A DNA stretch of 64,000 bases, from NCBI RefSeq assembly GCF_030815255.1, contig NZ_JAUSWN010000002.1, forward strand, positions 62,001 through 126,000. Direction: 5' to 3'. Positions 39,176-48,713 of the stretch are shown here, piece after piece (positions within the stretch are counted from its first letter, which is position 1; every line of letters begins with the position of its first letter). This DNA comes from Hathewaya limosa (GTDB taxonomy: Bacteria > Bacillota > Clostridia > Clostridiales > Clostridiaceae). A model generated the notes under the pieces. That model had not been told where the DNA came from, made no database searches, and saw only the letters and a list, made by a program, of their open reading frames with translations. The position numbers and the translations under genes were made by a program.

Positions 39176-40516
39176 CTATTCTTTAAAAACTATTAATCTT
39201 TTTCTAGACTGCATTACAAATATTATAGAAATAACACACGTGATCCCTTCTGCAAAAGGAACAGTAAACCACACACCTAGTATATTGAACAAATATACTA
39301 ATATAAACAATCCCGAACTTGAAAATACAATTCCAGAACTTAATGAAATTGCTATAGACTCTTTAGCTCTTTCTATAGATTGTAGAAAATACAATACAAC
39401 CATATTTATAGAACAAAATGCATATGAAAGGAAATATATTCTCATCCCTTTAATAGTTATATCAACTAGTTCTTTATCACCTGTAGTAAATAAAGATATT
39501 ATATACTCTGGAAAAATTAAAACCACTACGTATAATGTAAATCCCACAATAACTGATGTACTTAATGCATATTTTAATGCTGTATATACTCTCTTTATTT
39601 TTTTAGCTCCAAAATTTACACTAATAATAGGTTGTATACTTTGTGCTATACCTGCAAATATACAAGTACCTACATATGCTACATTAACTATTATTCCATA
39701 AGATGAAACGTAAATTTCTCCCCCCAATGTCATTAAAGTCTTATTAAATAAAAATAACATTACGCCATGACATACATCCTGTATAAATGTTCCAAAACCA
39801 TTCTTTATAATCCTCATTATAATAGCAAATTCTACTTTTACCTTTTTAAAGGAAAGAGTATTATTCTTTGATTTAAAATGTATACTTAAAAGTAATATAT
39901 TTATTATTGGTGAAATAACAGTAGCAAGAACAGCCCCTTTCATTCCCCAATGGAAAATAAATATAAATACATAATCTAATACAACATTACTGATATTAGC
40001 AATTATTGTTGCCCTCATAACCAACTTAGGATTCTTATCATTTCTAATAAAACACCCTAATACTCCTGCAATTAAAAACGCCCAAGTAAAACTAATCAAG
40101 ATTGAAAGATATTCATTGACTAAAGGTAAAATTGTTTGGGATGCTCCTAAAAACAAACATATTTGTTTTGAAAAAACATTACCTAATATAGAAATACTTA
40201 TTCCTAATATAGTCGCTATTAACATTGAAATAGTAAATATCTTAGAACCCTCTTCTTTCTTACCTTGTCCTACACATATAGATAATGTGGTTGCCCCTCC
40301 AATTCCTAATATTAATGCCAAAGAAGATGAAATTGTAAAAACGGGCAAAGAAATATTTAATGCCGCAAGACCACTACTCCCTACTCCAAGACCTATAAAC
40401 ATAGTATCTACAAATATATACATGGCAATGGCTATGGATGATAAAACAGATGGTATTAAGTATCTGATAAACAACTTCTTTAAATCATCATTTAATAAAT
40501 CAAATTTTTTCTTCAT
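39176..40516 (-). CDS. MATE-family efflux transporter (tandem copy 2)
   Basis: A 446-residue MATE exporter, paralogue of the preceding entry; the shared motifs include SLISFTWAF-type helices, FGTFIQDVCHGVMLF and QSIERAKESI. A terminator separates the pair, so both can be expressed alone. Divergence is spread along the whole length, which argues for an old duplication. Confidence 0.88.
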   Translation of the reverse strand: MKKKFDLLNDDLKKLFIRYLIPSVLSSIAIAMYIFVDTMFIGLGVGSSGLAALNISLPVFTISSSLALILGIGGATTLSICVGQGKKEEGSKIFTISMLIATILGISISILGNVFSKQICLFLGASQTILPLVNEYLSILISFTWAFLIAGVLGCFIRNDKNPKLVMRATIIANISNVVLDYVFIFIFHWGMKGAVLATVISPIINILLLSIHFKSKNNTLSFKKVKVEFAIIMRIIKNGFGTFIQDVCHGVMLFLFNKTLMTLGGEIYVSSYGIIVNVAYVGTCIFAGIAQSIQPIISVNFGAKKIKRVYTALKYALSTSVIVGFTLYVVVLIFPEYIISLFTTGDKELVDITIKGMRIYFLSYAFCSINMVVLYFLQSIERAKESIAISLSSGIVFSSSGLFILVYLFNILGVWFTVPFAEGITCVISIIFVMQSRKRLIVFKE

Positions 40517-40612
40517 ATTGTGTTGTTCCCCTAATCAATTTTTACTATATTTAAATATTCTTAATATAAATTATAGCATATAATAACTTATGATAAACTT
40601 TTACGAGTTACA

Positions 40613-40828
40613 TTAAACCCTTAATATTAAATAATCTCCATTTTTCATTTTTACAACATCTGCTTTCATTGCTTTTGCAACATCTTGAACCATAACTTTT
40701 TGTTCATTCTCATTGTTTGCAAAGAGAGTTAGTTGAGCTCCACCTATTACTCTAGTTTTATCCCTAGTAACTATGGCCAACAACTGGTAACTTGGTCTTG
40801 AAGTTGCTTCACGTCCCATTTTATTCAC
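40613..40828 (-). CDS. capping-complex subunit for YIEGIA
   Basis: A 71-residue protein with a GTG start and AGGAGAGG six bases upstream. It matches in shape and position the small partner protein annotated as the capping-complex subunit for YIEGIA-family proteins. Notable are SYQLLAIVTRDKTRVIGGAQ and the C-terminal MKNGDYLILRV. It lies nine bases after the YIEGIA gene in the same direction, forming a conserved two-gene unit in spore formers. Confidence 0.8.
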   Translation of the reverse strand: MNKMGREATSRPSYQLLAIVTRDKTRVIGGAQLTLFANNENEQKVMVQDVAKAMKADVVKMKNGDYLILRV

Positions 40829-40837
40829 TTCCTCTCC

Positions 40838-41731
40838 TTACTTTTTCATAACTGAATGACTCTTTTTAACACTTTCTAATAATGGTGTTTCCTTAACTAC
40901 TTTTATTAATCTTTCCATATCATTTATTATAGGAATTAATGCTATAACAATTCTTCCATCTTTATAATCTTTACGAGTAAAATGATATCGTTTTACCCCT
41001 AATGCTCTAGTAGCTTCAAATAAAGCCGCTTGTCTTTGACCAAAATTATCTAAAGTAATTCTAAAATGTTGTTCTTTAGGATAAATCACTACAGCCATTC
41101 CTTCCTTTTTAAACAGATTTATTGCATTATCTGTACCAAGCAAATTTGTTACATATATACCATCCACAAATAGTTCTGAATCCCTAATTTCTATTTTACC
41201 TGGTCTAACATATGCAATATCTTTGATACTTTTTCCTTTTAGAAACTTAGTTAAAAAATAAAATATAATGGCCGCAACAAAAATGGAGATTAATATTCTT
41301 AACAACACATACTGAACTCTTAACATGTGCATTACTAAAGATACTACAAGCGACATAATAAAAGAAACATAATTTCGTACTTCAAATGTCTTGGCTATAC
41401 CATCTATATATGCATTTCCTCTAAATGCATACTCCGTACTCTCTAAATCTTTTAAACTTTCCCTTTCCACTTTTCTAACTTCTCTAAATTGTTGAATAGC
41501 TATAACTAACCATGTAACTGCTATATAATTTTTATTTAGTAAGGCTGGTATGGCTACAGACCCAAGTGCAGATGCAACAAATCCTGTTACTAAATTTAAC
41601 ATATATCCATTGGGGAAACTGGGATATTGTCTTGTATCCTCCTTAATAGTTAAAATTCTAGCCATTGTACCTGCTAAAATTGAAGTAACTATTATAATTA
41701 TTTGTTCTAAAGAAATATATTGGTTATTCAT
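40838..41731 (-). CDS. YIEGIA-family membrane protein
   Basis: A 297-residue protein of the YIEGIA family. The name-giving motif is present as NAYIDGIAKTFEVRN near residue 107. Around four or five membrane segments occupy the first 165 residues; the C-terminal cytoplasmic part has strand/helix patterns (AVVIYPKEQHFRITLDNFG). The family is restricted to endospore-forming Firmicutes and its exact role is not established. It is coupled to the small capping-complex gene. Confidence 0.82.
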   Translation of the reverse strand: MNNQYISLEQIIIIVTSILAGTMARILTIKEDTRQYPSFPNGYMLNLVTGFVASALGSVAIPALLNKNYIAVTWLVIAIQQFREVRKVERESLKDLESTEYAFRGNAYIDGIAKTFEVRNYVSFIMSLVVSLVMHMLRVQYVLLRILISIFVAAIIFYFLTKFLKGKSIKDIAYVRPGKIEIRDSELFVDGIYVTNLLGTDNAINLFKKEGMAVVIYPKEQHFRITLDNFGQRQAALFEATRALGVKRYHFTRKDYKDGRIVIALIPIINDMERLIKVVKETPLLESVKKSHSVMKK

Positions 41732-41876
41732 AAATACTCCTTATATAAATTTAATAATACATCTATAATTTCCCTTGAGCACCTTCTTTATTCTTATATT
41801 TTTCCTATGTATAAGACATATAAAATTCTCAATTAATGATCTATCTATTATCCTAAAATTATTTATATAATTACAA

Positions 41877-41906
41877 AAAAGTGAACTCCGTAAAGTCCAC
41901 TTTTTT
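41877..41906 (-). terminator. terminator of the GlpA-like pair
   Basis: AAAAAGTG-type stem with a single mismatch (AAAAGTGNACT / AGTNCACTTTT) and T runs, just after the FAD protein gene. Confidence 0.7.
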
Positions 41907-41925
41907 ATAAAATTTAACTTTTTAA

Positions 41926-42810
41926 TTATTTTAACTGATGTATAATTTGTTTACATTCCTCTTCAATTTCCTCTATAGAATTGTGTATATAAATCCCATT
42001 ACCACATGCAAAAATTCCTTCTTTAGAAGTCATATATCTATCATTCACTTTAGGTCCTGTTGTCATAGGATTTAATTCTATATTACTTCGCATAGCTACT
42101 AATCCATCTGAAACCATAGAATTTGCAAAAATTAAAGTGTCACATTCTATAACTTTTTCTATATTATCTTTACGTAATATTACCTTTTCAATTCTTCCCT
42201 TTCCACTGATAGATATTATATCATAACCTTCATATATGTTACTTGTTAATCCAAAAAACTCTTTGTTTTGGTCTTTGACTGCCATACCAACTATATTTAG
42301 GCCGTGTTCTTTTAATTCCTTTTGAATCATATACAAGGTATCATTATTAAATATAAAAATATTCCTTCCTAAAAGTATATCCTTCATATTCAAAATCTTT
42401 TTAGCCATACCAACAGTAAAAATTCCACTACATCTATCTCCAACCATATTCACGACTTTTCTTCCAGTATCCTTTGCCCCATTTGTTAAAATGATATTTC
42501 TACCTTCTATTTTTTCTACTCCATACTCTTCACTTATAAGTAATACCTGTTTATGTTCTTCAACCTTTAAAGCCATAGTATTTAACTTTATATCTATATT
42601 ATTTAGTTGTTCTAATAATTGTTTTCTATATTCTTTTCCTGTTATATATTCTTTTTCACTTATATTATAATCTCCTAAAGTTAAAGCTTCACCTAAAATG
42701 CTACCTTTTTCAATTAATAAAATATCTTTAATCCCTGTTCTTTTTCCCTCTATAGCACATAAAAGTCCTGCTGCTCCTCCACCAATAATAATTAAATCAT
42801 ATTGTTTCAT
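41926..42810 (-). CDS. FAD-dependent oxidoreductase, GlpB-like
   Basis: A 294-residue flavoprotein. The N-terminal dinucleotide-binding motif IIGGGAAGLLCAIEGKR binds FAD, and a second GNGIYIHNSIEE segment lies near the C-terminus. It follows the GlpA-like gene by two bases and so is translationally coupled. In many clostridia this pair is joined by a third gene of the DUF1667 family. None is present here: the next gene downstream is the unrelated YIEGIA pair after a terminator. Substrate is probably glycerol-3-phosphate or another 2-hydroxyacid. Confidence 0.82.
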   Translation of the reverse strand: MKQYDLIIIGGGAAGLLCAIEGKRTGIKDILLIEKGSILGEALTLGDYNISEKEYITGKEYRKQLLEQLNNIDIKLNTMALKVEEHKQVLLISEEYGVEKIEGRNIILTNGAKDTGRKVVNMVGDRCSGIFTVGMAKKILNMKDILLGRNIFIFNNDTLYMIQKELKEHGLNIVGMAVKDQNKEFFGLTSNIYEGYDIISISGKGRIEKVILRKDNIEKVIECDTLIFANSMVSDGLVAMRSNIELNPMTTGPKVNDRYMTSKEGIFACGNGIYIHNSIEEIEEECKQIIHQLK

Positions 42811-42812
42811 TA

Positions 42813-44234
42813 TTAGGCCTCCCTAAATCCGATTGCTACAGAATCTTTGCTATTTTTGTTTATTTGGCTTATATCTACTCCTAATTCTTTACTTAAAATT
42901 TTGCTTATTGGTATCATACATCCTATTCCCTGACAACCTCCCATCATAGCCCTAGTTCTTCTCTTTATTCCATCTAATGTTCTAGCTCCTAAAGGTCTAT
43001 TAATAGAATCTATTATTTCTCCCTCAGTTACTAATTCGCACTTACAAACTATTTTTCCATAGGAAGGATTTTTAGAAATTAACTCATTTTTTTCTTTTAT
43101 ATTAAGTTCTGAAAACTTGATAATTGCTTTTCTATTTGCCTTAAAATCAGCCTTTTTTATAAGGGCAATTCTTTTAGATAGAAGTTCTACTACATATTTT
43201 GCTATTGCAGGAGCAGCTGTTAAGCCTGGTGAATCAATTCCTATTACATTAATAAAATTATCAACACCTTTAACTTCTTCTATAATAAAATCTTCACCTT
43301 CTATTTTAGGTCTAATCCCACTAAATGTATTCAAAATTCTATTTGTAGGCATATCCTCTATACTTATCCTACCTTTGTGTAAAATTTCATCTATTCCCTC
43401 TCTAGAAGTTGAAATGTCTTCACCAGCTTTAGCATTAGGTCCTACTAAAAGGTTCCCTTCTATTGTAGGAGTAATTAATACTCCCTTACTTAATTCATTA
43501 GGTACTTGAAATAAAGTTTTTTTACACAATGTACCAGCTACCTTATCAAATAAACAGTATTCTCCTTTTGTACGATTTATTTTATACTTTTTCTCATTTA
43601 CTAAGTTATTAATAAATGCACCCTGTAATCCGGCAGCATTTATAATTACACTACTATAAATACTTTTTCCATCTTTAAGACATACCTTGTACCCATGATT
43701 TTCTTTTTCAATGTTTATAACTTCCTCACCTAAAATAAATTCTACTCCGTTTTCTACAGCATTTTCCCCCAATGCTAGGGTCATTTCATATGGATTCACA
43801 ATTCCTGAACTTTTAATATATAAAGCACCTATTATATTTGAATTTACATTATTCTCTAAATGTAATACTTGTTCTTTATTAAGTATCTCTAACCCCTTAA
43901 CCCCTAAAGATTCACCATTTTCCTTTAATCTATAAATAGTATCCATTTCTTTATTATCAAATGCTAGAACTAAGGCACCATTTCGTTTAAATCTAAAATC
44001 TAATTCCCTTGATAATTTTTGGATCATACTATTGCCTTGTAAGTTAAATTTAGCTTTTAACGTTCCTTTTTTTTCATTAAATCCTCCATGGATTATACCA
44101 CTATTAGCCTTTGAAACTCCCTCTGCAGCATCTTCATTCTTTTCAACTACAACTATATCTAAATCATACTTTGATAATTCTCTAGCTATGGAACATCCTA
44201 CTACCCCTGCTCCTATAATTAAAATATCTTTCAT
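42813..44234 (-). CDS. GlpA-like FAD dehydrogenase with BFD-type [2Fe-2S] domain
   Basis: A 473-residue D-amino-acid-oxidase-fold dehydrogenase similar to anaerobic glycerol-3-phosphate dehydrogenase subunit A. The FAD motif is IIGAGVVGCSIARELSK; GIIHGGFN and GVDNFINVIGIDSPGL are further family signs. The last 85 residues form a BFD-like [2Fe-2S] domain with VCKCELVTEGEI and GGCQGIGCM. It is the first gene of a two-gene unit. A possible Fur box lies about 150 bases upstream. Confidence 0.85.
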   Translation of the reverse strand: MKDILIIGAGVVGCSIARELSKYDLDIVVVEKNEDAAEGVSKANSGIIHGGFNEKKGTLKAKFNLQGNSMIQKLSRELDFRFKRNGALVLAFDNKEMDTIYRLKENGESLGVKGLEILNKEQVLHLENNVNSNIIGALYIKSSGIVNPYEMTLALGENAVENGVEFILGEEVINIEKENHGYKVCLKDGKSIYSSVIINAAGLQGAFINNLVNEKKYKINRTKGEYCLFDKVAGTLCKKTLFQVPNELSKGVLITPTIEGNLLVGPNAKAGEDISTSREGIDEILHKGRISIEDMPTNRILNTFSGIRPKIEGEDFIIEEVKGVDNFINVIGIDSPGLTAAPAIAKYVVELLSKRIALIKKADFKANRKAIIKFSELNIKEKNELISKNPSYGKIVCKCELVTEGEIIDSINRPLGARTLDGIKRRTRAMMGGCQGIGCMIPISKILSKELGVDISQINKNSKDSVAIGFREA

Positions 44235-44384
44235 GTAAGTTTCCTCCTTTTAATAAAAGCTATTTAATGTCAAGAATTTATTCTTTCATATTTTATCCTA
44301 ATAATATCTTTTTAAAATAAGTCTTTATATCTACTGTCTTTATTATATTCTTTTAAGAAGTGTGCTTAAAATGAAGATTTAACA

Positions 44385-44400
44385 TGATAATGATTATATT
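44385..44400 (-). promoter_or_regulatory. possible Fur box
   Basis: TGATAATGATTATATT resembles the Fur consensus GATAATGATTATC. It lies upstream of the GlpA-like gene (minus strand); an [2Fe-2S] flavoprotein is a plausible target. Sequence likeness only. Confidence 0.35.
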
Positions 44401-44443
44401 TTTAAATGATAACCTTACATACTACTCTAATTAGATAAAAAAA

Positions 44444-44475
44444 TTCTCGGTAATATTTTTATCTATTACCGAGAA
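44444..44475 (-). terminator. terminator of the L,D-transpeptidase gene
   Basis: TTCTCGGTAATA and its perfect complement with an eight-base loop and seven following T residues. Confidence 0.88.
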
Positions 44476-44521
44476 CATCTTCTAAAAATTATTTTAATAT
44501 ATATTATTATTCCTTTTTAAA

Positions 44522-45910
44522 TTACTCAAAATAGCATACTACAGGTGTGCCTGATTCTATGTTATTAAATATTGCACTTGCCACTCTATGTGGTGAGTTT
44601 ATACAACCATGTGAACCACCTGTTTTATATATTTCTCCACCAAACTTATCTCTCCAACTAGCATCATGAATACCAATTCCTCCATTGAATGGCATCCAAA
44701 ACTCAACTTTTGTACTATAATTTTCACCTTTTAATGTCGCATTTTTTTCTTTATATTTTAATTTATAAGTTCCTGCTGGTGTACCATTGTTATTACTTAC
44801 ATTTCCTGTAACAACATCCCCTTCTGTAATAAGAGAACCATTTTTATAAAACCACATGTGTTGTCTTGTTAGATTAATTTCTACATATGTGTTCCCAATG
44901 TCATTTGCTCCATGAGATACTGCTGTTTGAGCATACTTTGGTTTTCTTGTTATTGTTTGTCCATTTTTTATAGATGAAATTATATCTTTAGACTCTTCAT
45001 AGCGATTGACTACCCAACCATAGTCTCCTCCTGGTACTTGTACCTCTCTACCTACTGATGTACTAAAATTCCTAGTCTTGCCACTAGTATTATATGTTCT
45101 AGCTAATGACCATACAAATTCCCTAACCCTATCATTATTAATATTAACATTTAAATTTTCATCAGTTTCAAGCCATTTATTTATAGTTGATCCATCTAAA
45201 ACCTTTGTAACATCTCCAACTGCATAAGTAATTTTAGTTGATACATATTTATCAAGAATATTCTTAGCTTCACTAACCTCTTTTGACTTTGCAGTATACT
45301 TAGGATTCTCATAACATTTAGCAGATTCTAAATTAATATTAGTTTTTTTATTAATAATTGCGTTTTCAATATTTTTTGTTAAGAGTTCTTTATTTACTTT
45401 ACTTCCATAAACCTCATCTACAATCTTATAACCATCATTAGTATATTCTAGTTTGGCACTTTGTGGTTTAACTATATTTTCTTCTTTAAAATAAGATAAA
45501 TTATCTATATGTTCTTTTAATTTATTCTTATCATAAGAAACTAATTTTGAATCCTGAAAATCTTTATTTTGAGAAAATGCTACTATCCACGCAAAAGGAT
45601 TTTGCTCATCTTTTATATCTTGAATTTTTCCTTTTGCATCATACTTTAACCCAATATCGGATGATTTAATTTGCTGATTTAAATTATTCCTTCCTTTTAG
45701 GTCTAAGGTATACGCATTAACTGCAGAAGAAAATTGTTTTTCTACTTCATCTACTGTCTTACCTGAAACATCAACATTATTAATCTTTGTACCAAAATAA
45801 AAATGATTGCTAAAATACATTGATATGCCTAAATATATTCCAAGTAATACAACAATAGAAGCGCTAATGCCAATAATAACTTTCCTCTGTGTTTTTATTT
45901 GTTTTTTCAT
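44522..45910 (-). CDS. L,D-transpeptidase with peptidoglycan-binding repeats
   Basis: A membrane-anchored cell-wall cross-linking enzyme of 462 residues. One N-terminal membrane segment (about 12-33) is followed by two PG_binding_4-like domains (one at about 40-190), and a C-terminal YkuD catalytic domain (about 330-462). The catalytic motif is GGSHGCINSPH with the active Cys, and the earlier GIHDASWRDKFGG strand also matches. These enzymes form 3-3 cross-links between peptide stems. Single gene with a long upstream region and strong terminator. Confidence 0.9.
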   Translation of the reverse strand: MKKQIKTQRKVIIGISASIVVLLGIYLGISMYFSNHFYFGTKINNVDVSGKTVDEVEKQFSSAVNAYTLDLKGRNNLNQQIKSSDIGLKYDAKGKIQDIKDEQNPFAWIVAFSQNKDFQDSKLVSYDKNKLKEHIDNLSYFKEENIVKPQSAKLEYTNDGYKIVDEVYGSKVNKELLTKNIENAIINKKTNINLESAKCYENPKYTAKSKEVSEAKNILDKYVSTKITYAVGDVTKVLDGSTINKWLETDENLNVNINNDRVREFVWSLARTYNTSGKTRNFSTSVGREVQVPGGDYGWVVNRYEESKDIISSIKNGQTITRKPKYAQTAVSHGANDIGNTYVEINLTRQHMWFYKNGSLITEGDVVTGNVSNNNGTPAGTYKLKYKEKNATLKGENYSTKVEFWMPFNGGIGIHDASWRDKFGGEIYKTGGSHGCINSPHRVASAIFNNIESGTPVVCYFE

Positions 45911-46440
45911 AATGATTAATCTCCCATTCTATATTCTTAAATTTAATATTTTTTGTTATTAATTAACACTTCTTCTACTATATCTATTAGTTAATTTCAT
46001 CATATTTTTAATACCCTTTTTACCCAAATCTTTTACTACATATACATTATAATTTATAATACATTTATATGTTCCATTCTATACTATATTATAATTTATA
46101 CCTAAGGGCAATATAACTTATTTATATATTTTTTTATTAACTAGTACCTTTTAAAGTTATATATATTTTCTATCATCTAATATCCTTTTTAATATATAAT
46201 TAAGATAAATATATGCCTTTAAGATTTATACTTTGTGATATAGAAAATATCATAATATAGTATTATTTACTATTTACTGCAAAATAATTTTCTATCTCAT
46301 ACTTGCTGTATCATTCTTATTATAGTCTTCTGTATTTAAAATATCTACAATAATAAAAATTTTTCAACTAAAATTTTTATTAATTTACTGCCAACATTTT
46401 ATTAAATTTAAATATAGAACATATATACTAAAATAATATA
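45911..46440. other. 530-bp AT-rich intergenic region
   Basis: No convincing gene is visible. It holds a perfect AT-only inverted repeat at 46352-46381 (AATAAAAATTTT and its complement, loop TCAACT) that could be a terminator or an RNA stem. Part of the region must serve as promoter for the transpeptidase gene. Confidence 0.4.
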
Positions 46441-46469
46441 TGAGGAAGCTATTTAACATAACTTCCTCA
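46441..46469 (-). terminator. terminator of the PAP2/haloperoxidase-like gene
   Basis: TGAGGAAG / CTTCCTCA stem with a 13-base loop, 17 bases after the stop codon; the following tract is only moderately T-rich. Confidence 0.65.
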
Positions 46470-46485
46470 CCTTTAAATTTTAATA

Positions 46486-47259
46486 TTACATCTCTACTAA
46501 CTGTAACTTTGCATCTTTATATTCCTTATAAATGTTATTTATATTATTTCCCTGATCTGTTCCTTGATCTTTTATGGTATTAACTATTACACATCCTATA
46601 TTTCTTCCTAAACTTAACCCTTGTTCAACATCTATTGGATAATGAATTCCTCCGTAAACTCTAGATATTGATGAATATACAGCTATTTTTCTTAACTTTT
46701 CACTTTCTGCTGGGAAAAAGTATGATAACACAACCTCAGCCATACCAGCTATAACCCCATGTCCAACAGGATAGCTAGGATCATAGCTAGTATTTAGATA
46801 TGTTTTTAAACTTGGATCTAGTTGAACTGGTCTAGGTATTTGAAATTTGTATTTAAAATAATAACATATGGACATTGCATCATTAAATGCATCACCCATA
46901 ATTGATAGAATCCTAGCAGAATCCATTGATGGAACCTTATATGTCTTTAACAAAGTATATACATTCTTAAAATGAAGAAGTACTACATTTTCTGAATTCC
47001 AATATGAGGCTAATGCCCTTTGTTTATCTGTTAATTCCTTTAATGATTCCTTTACTTCATTTAACTGAGTAACTCTAAAATCCATTGTATCTGATGGGGT
47101 TTTAATTTTAAATGCTACTTTATTACCTTTCAAATCATAAAAGTCATCCTTATCTCTTGTAAAAAACTTCAATGGCCAACTTCCTGCATCTTCTCCCTCA
47201 CCTATAGGACCAAATTTCTCTCCTGGATAAGGTATTTCATTCCACCTAAATCTAGTCAT
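46486..47259 (-). CDS. PAP2/vanadium-haloperoxidase-superfamily protein
   Basis: A 257-residue protein with the phosphatase/haloperoxidase active-site motifs: K...RP as YKFQIPRPVQ, a YPVGH variant of PSGH, and SRVYGGIHYPIDV. It has no signal peptide or clear membrane segments, unlike the integral PAP2 phosphatases, so it looks like the soluble vanadium-dependent haloperoxidase-like group. I use the ATG at 47259 because AGGAGG lies seven bases before it; an ATG at 47307 has none. Substrate unknown. Confidence 0.78.
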   Translation of the reverse strand: MTRFRWNEIPYPGEKFGPIGEGEDAGSWPLKFFTRDKDDFYDLKGNKVAFKIKTPSDTMDFRVTQLNEVKESLKELTDKQRALASYWNSENVVLLHFKNVYTLLKTYKVPSMDSARILSIMGDAFNDAMSICYYFKYKFQIPRPVQLDPSLKTYLNTSYDPSYPVGHGVIAGMAEVVLSYFFPAESEKLRKIAVYSSISRVYGGIHYPIDVEQGLSLGRNIGCVIVNTIKDQGTDQGNNINNIYKEYKDAKLQLVEM

Positions 47260-47437
47260 AACTTTGCCTCCTAATTCTAAATTTGTATAAATATCTTTAA
47301 ATAGCATATTAAATATTATTTATACTTATTTCATTATATTTTAATCTCACTATGTTATTCTTATTCAAAGATTCTTTTTATAATGTAAACACTCATATCC
47401 ATACAAACTTATGCTAATCTAGATATAACAAATAAAA

Positions 47438-47475
47438 AAAGTAAGGAATCTTTTATTTATAATAATCCTTACTTT
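47438..47475 (-). terminator. terminator of the LytTR/GHKL operon
   Basis: AAAGTAAGGA / TCCTTACTTT stem followed by seven T residues on the minus strand, downstream of the DUF3887 lipoprotein gene. Confidence 0.82.
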
Positions 47476-47525
47476 CATTATCCTTATTATTCAATTAGTT
47501 CTTTTTCGCTTCATAGATATATTAA

Positions 47526-47915
47526 TTATTTAAAATAAACACCTACTAGTTTCATATCTTTATTATAAGATAATGTAAATTGAACATTACTATTTTCATA
47601 TTGTGCAATAACTACAACTATGGCAATACTATTTTTCTCTTGGAAGATTATCTTTGATATAGATTTATACTTTCCCACCTTCTTAAAGTTAGACCATGCC
47701 TCTTTTAGTTGATCGCTTGAAACCTGCTTTTTTAAACTATCATCCATTCCATCCACAATATTATCGTATTTTTCATTATTAAAACAGTCTATTAACTTTT
47801 CTGATGACTCTTTTAACTTATTTTCATTGTAATTATCACTTAACTTTGAAGCACCACATCCACCTAACATACACATACATAATATTCCTATAATAAACTT
47901 ATATAATTTTTTCAT
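47526..47915 (-). CDS. DUF3887-type lipoprotein
   Basis: A 129-residue lipoprotein with lipobox MLGGCG (Cys20). The mature part is a small alpha+beta domain (KLIDCFNNEKYDNIV, then a C-terminal strand set KSISKIIF ... FTLSYNKDMKLVGVYF) typical of DUF3887, a SnoaL-like fold of unknown role. Its start overlaps the end of the YhfC gene by 17 bases, so it is the last gene of the operon. Confidence 0.8.
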   Translation of the reverse strand: MKKLYKFIIGILCMCMLGGCGASKLSDNYNENKLKESSEKLIDCFNNEKYDNIVDGMDDSLKKQVSSDQLKEAWSNFKKVGKYKSISKIIFQEKNSIAIVVVIAQYENSNVQFTLSYNKDMKLVGVYFK

Positions 47916-48681
47916 TTTTAACTACATCCCCTTTAAATAAATATTTAAATTTTATTGCAAAAATCAATAATAGCATAGAACACACTAAACACCAAATTTC
48001 TATTAAATATATATTAACCCCCAAATTAGATAGGATTCCAACAACAGAATCTATAATTCCATGGACTAATATAGCCAGGATTAAATATTTCTTATTATTT
48101 TTTTGAATTCCATATAGCACTAACAAGCTTAATACAACATGTATAATTATTGCACTTAGTCGTTCAATACTACCTAATAATACAATCATACTATTTAAGC
48201 TTTGAATCGTTGTTCTAATAGAATTCTCATTCATTATACAACCAGAACCATTACTTGAATAAATTACTATAATTAAATTTTGCAAATTGGCAATTCCCCC
48301 AAACATTATGGCCTCTATTCCTCCATGGCCTATTCCAAATGCAACTCCATCCTCCCAGCTTAAATTATTTTTTCTAAATACCTTAAACCCTAAAAATCTA
48401 CCTATCTCTTCAAATAAGCCAGCGGTTATCCCCAAAAAAACACAGTATATAATAGGATAAATACTAGTCATTATAAGATACCAATTCATTTTAGGTAAGA
48501 GTTTTTGAATAATAGGTATTCTCAAAAAAACTTGGGATATTAAAAACATCAACATTCCACAAAGAAAATATTTTACTCTTTGCTTTTTAGTTAATATAAG
48601 ATATATAAGATATCCTATGGGTATTCCAAAACAAATAAAGATATTTATAATAAAACATATAATTAAAGCTAAACACTTCAC
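47899..48681 (-). CDS. YhfC-family intramembrane glutamic protease
   Basis: A polytopic membrane protein of 260 residues. Family motifs are EEIGRFLGF near residue 93, GIGHGGIEAI near 115 and VHGIIDSV near 210, the Glu/His pattern of YhfC/CPBP-type intramembrane proteases. I take the GTG at 48681, which has GGAG eight bases upstream; an in-frame GTG at 48720 would overlap the kinase gene and lacks a site. It follows a kinase gene of the peptide-sensing type, so it may process a peptide or give self-immunity. No peptide gene is visible. Confidence 0.78.
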   Translation of the reverse strand: MKCLALIICFIINIFICFGIPIGYLIYLILTKKQRVKYFLCGMLMFLISQVFLRIPIIQKLLPKMNWYLIMTSIYPIIYCVFLGITAGLFEEIGRFLGFKVFRKNNLSWEDGVAFGIGHGGIEAIMFGGIANLQNLIIVIYSSNGSGCIMNENSIRTTIQSLNSMIVLLGSIERLSAIIIHVVLSLLVLYGIQKNNKKYLILAILVHGIIDSVVGILSNLGVNIYLIEIWCLVCSMLLLIFAIKFKYLFKGDVVKNEKII

Positions 48682-48713
48682 AATATCAACTCCTATACTA
48701 AGAGAAGTATTTA

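Noticed and set aside
38723..40583. Plus-strand frames opposite the tandem MATE genes
   Set aside because: Antisense shadows of hydrophobic proteins; no ribosome sites.
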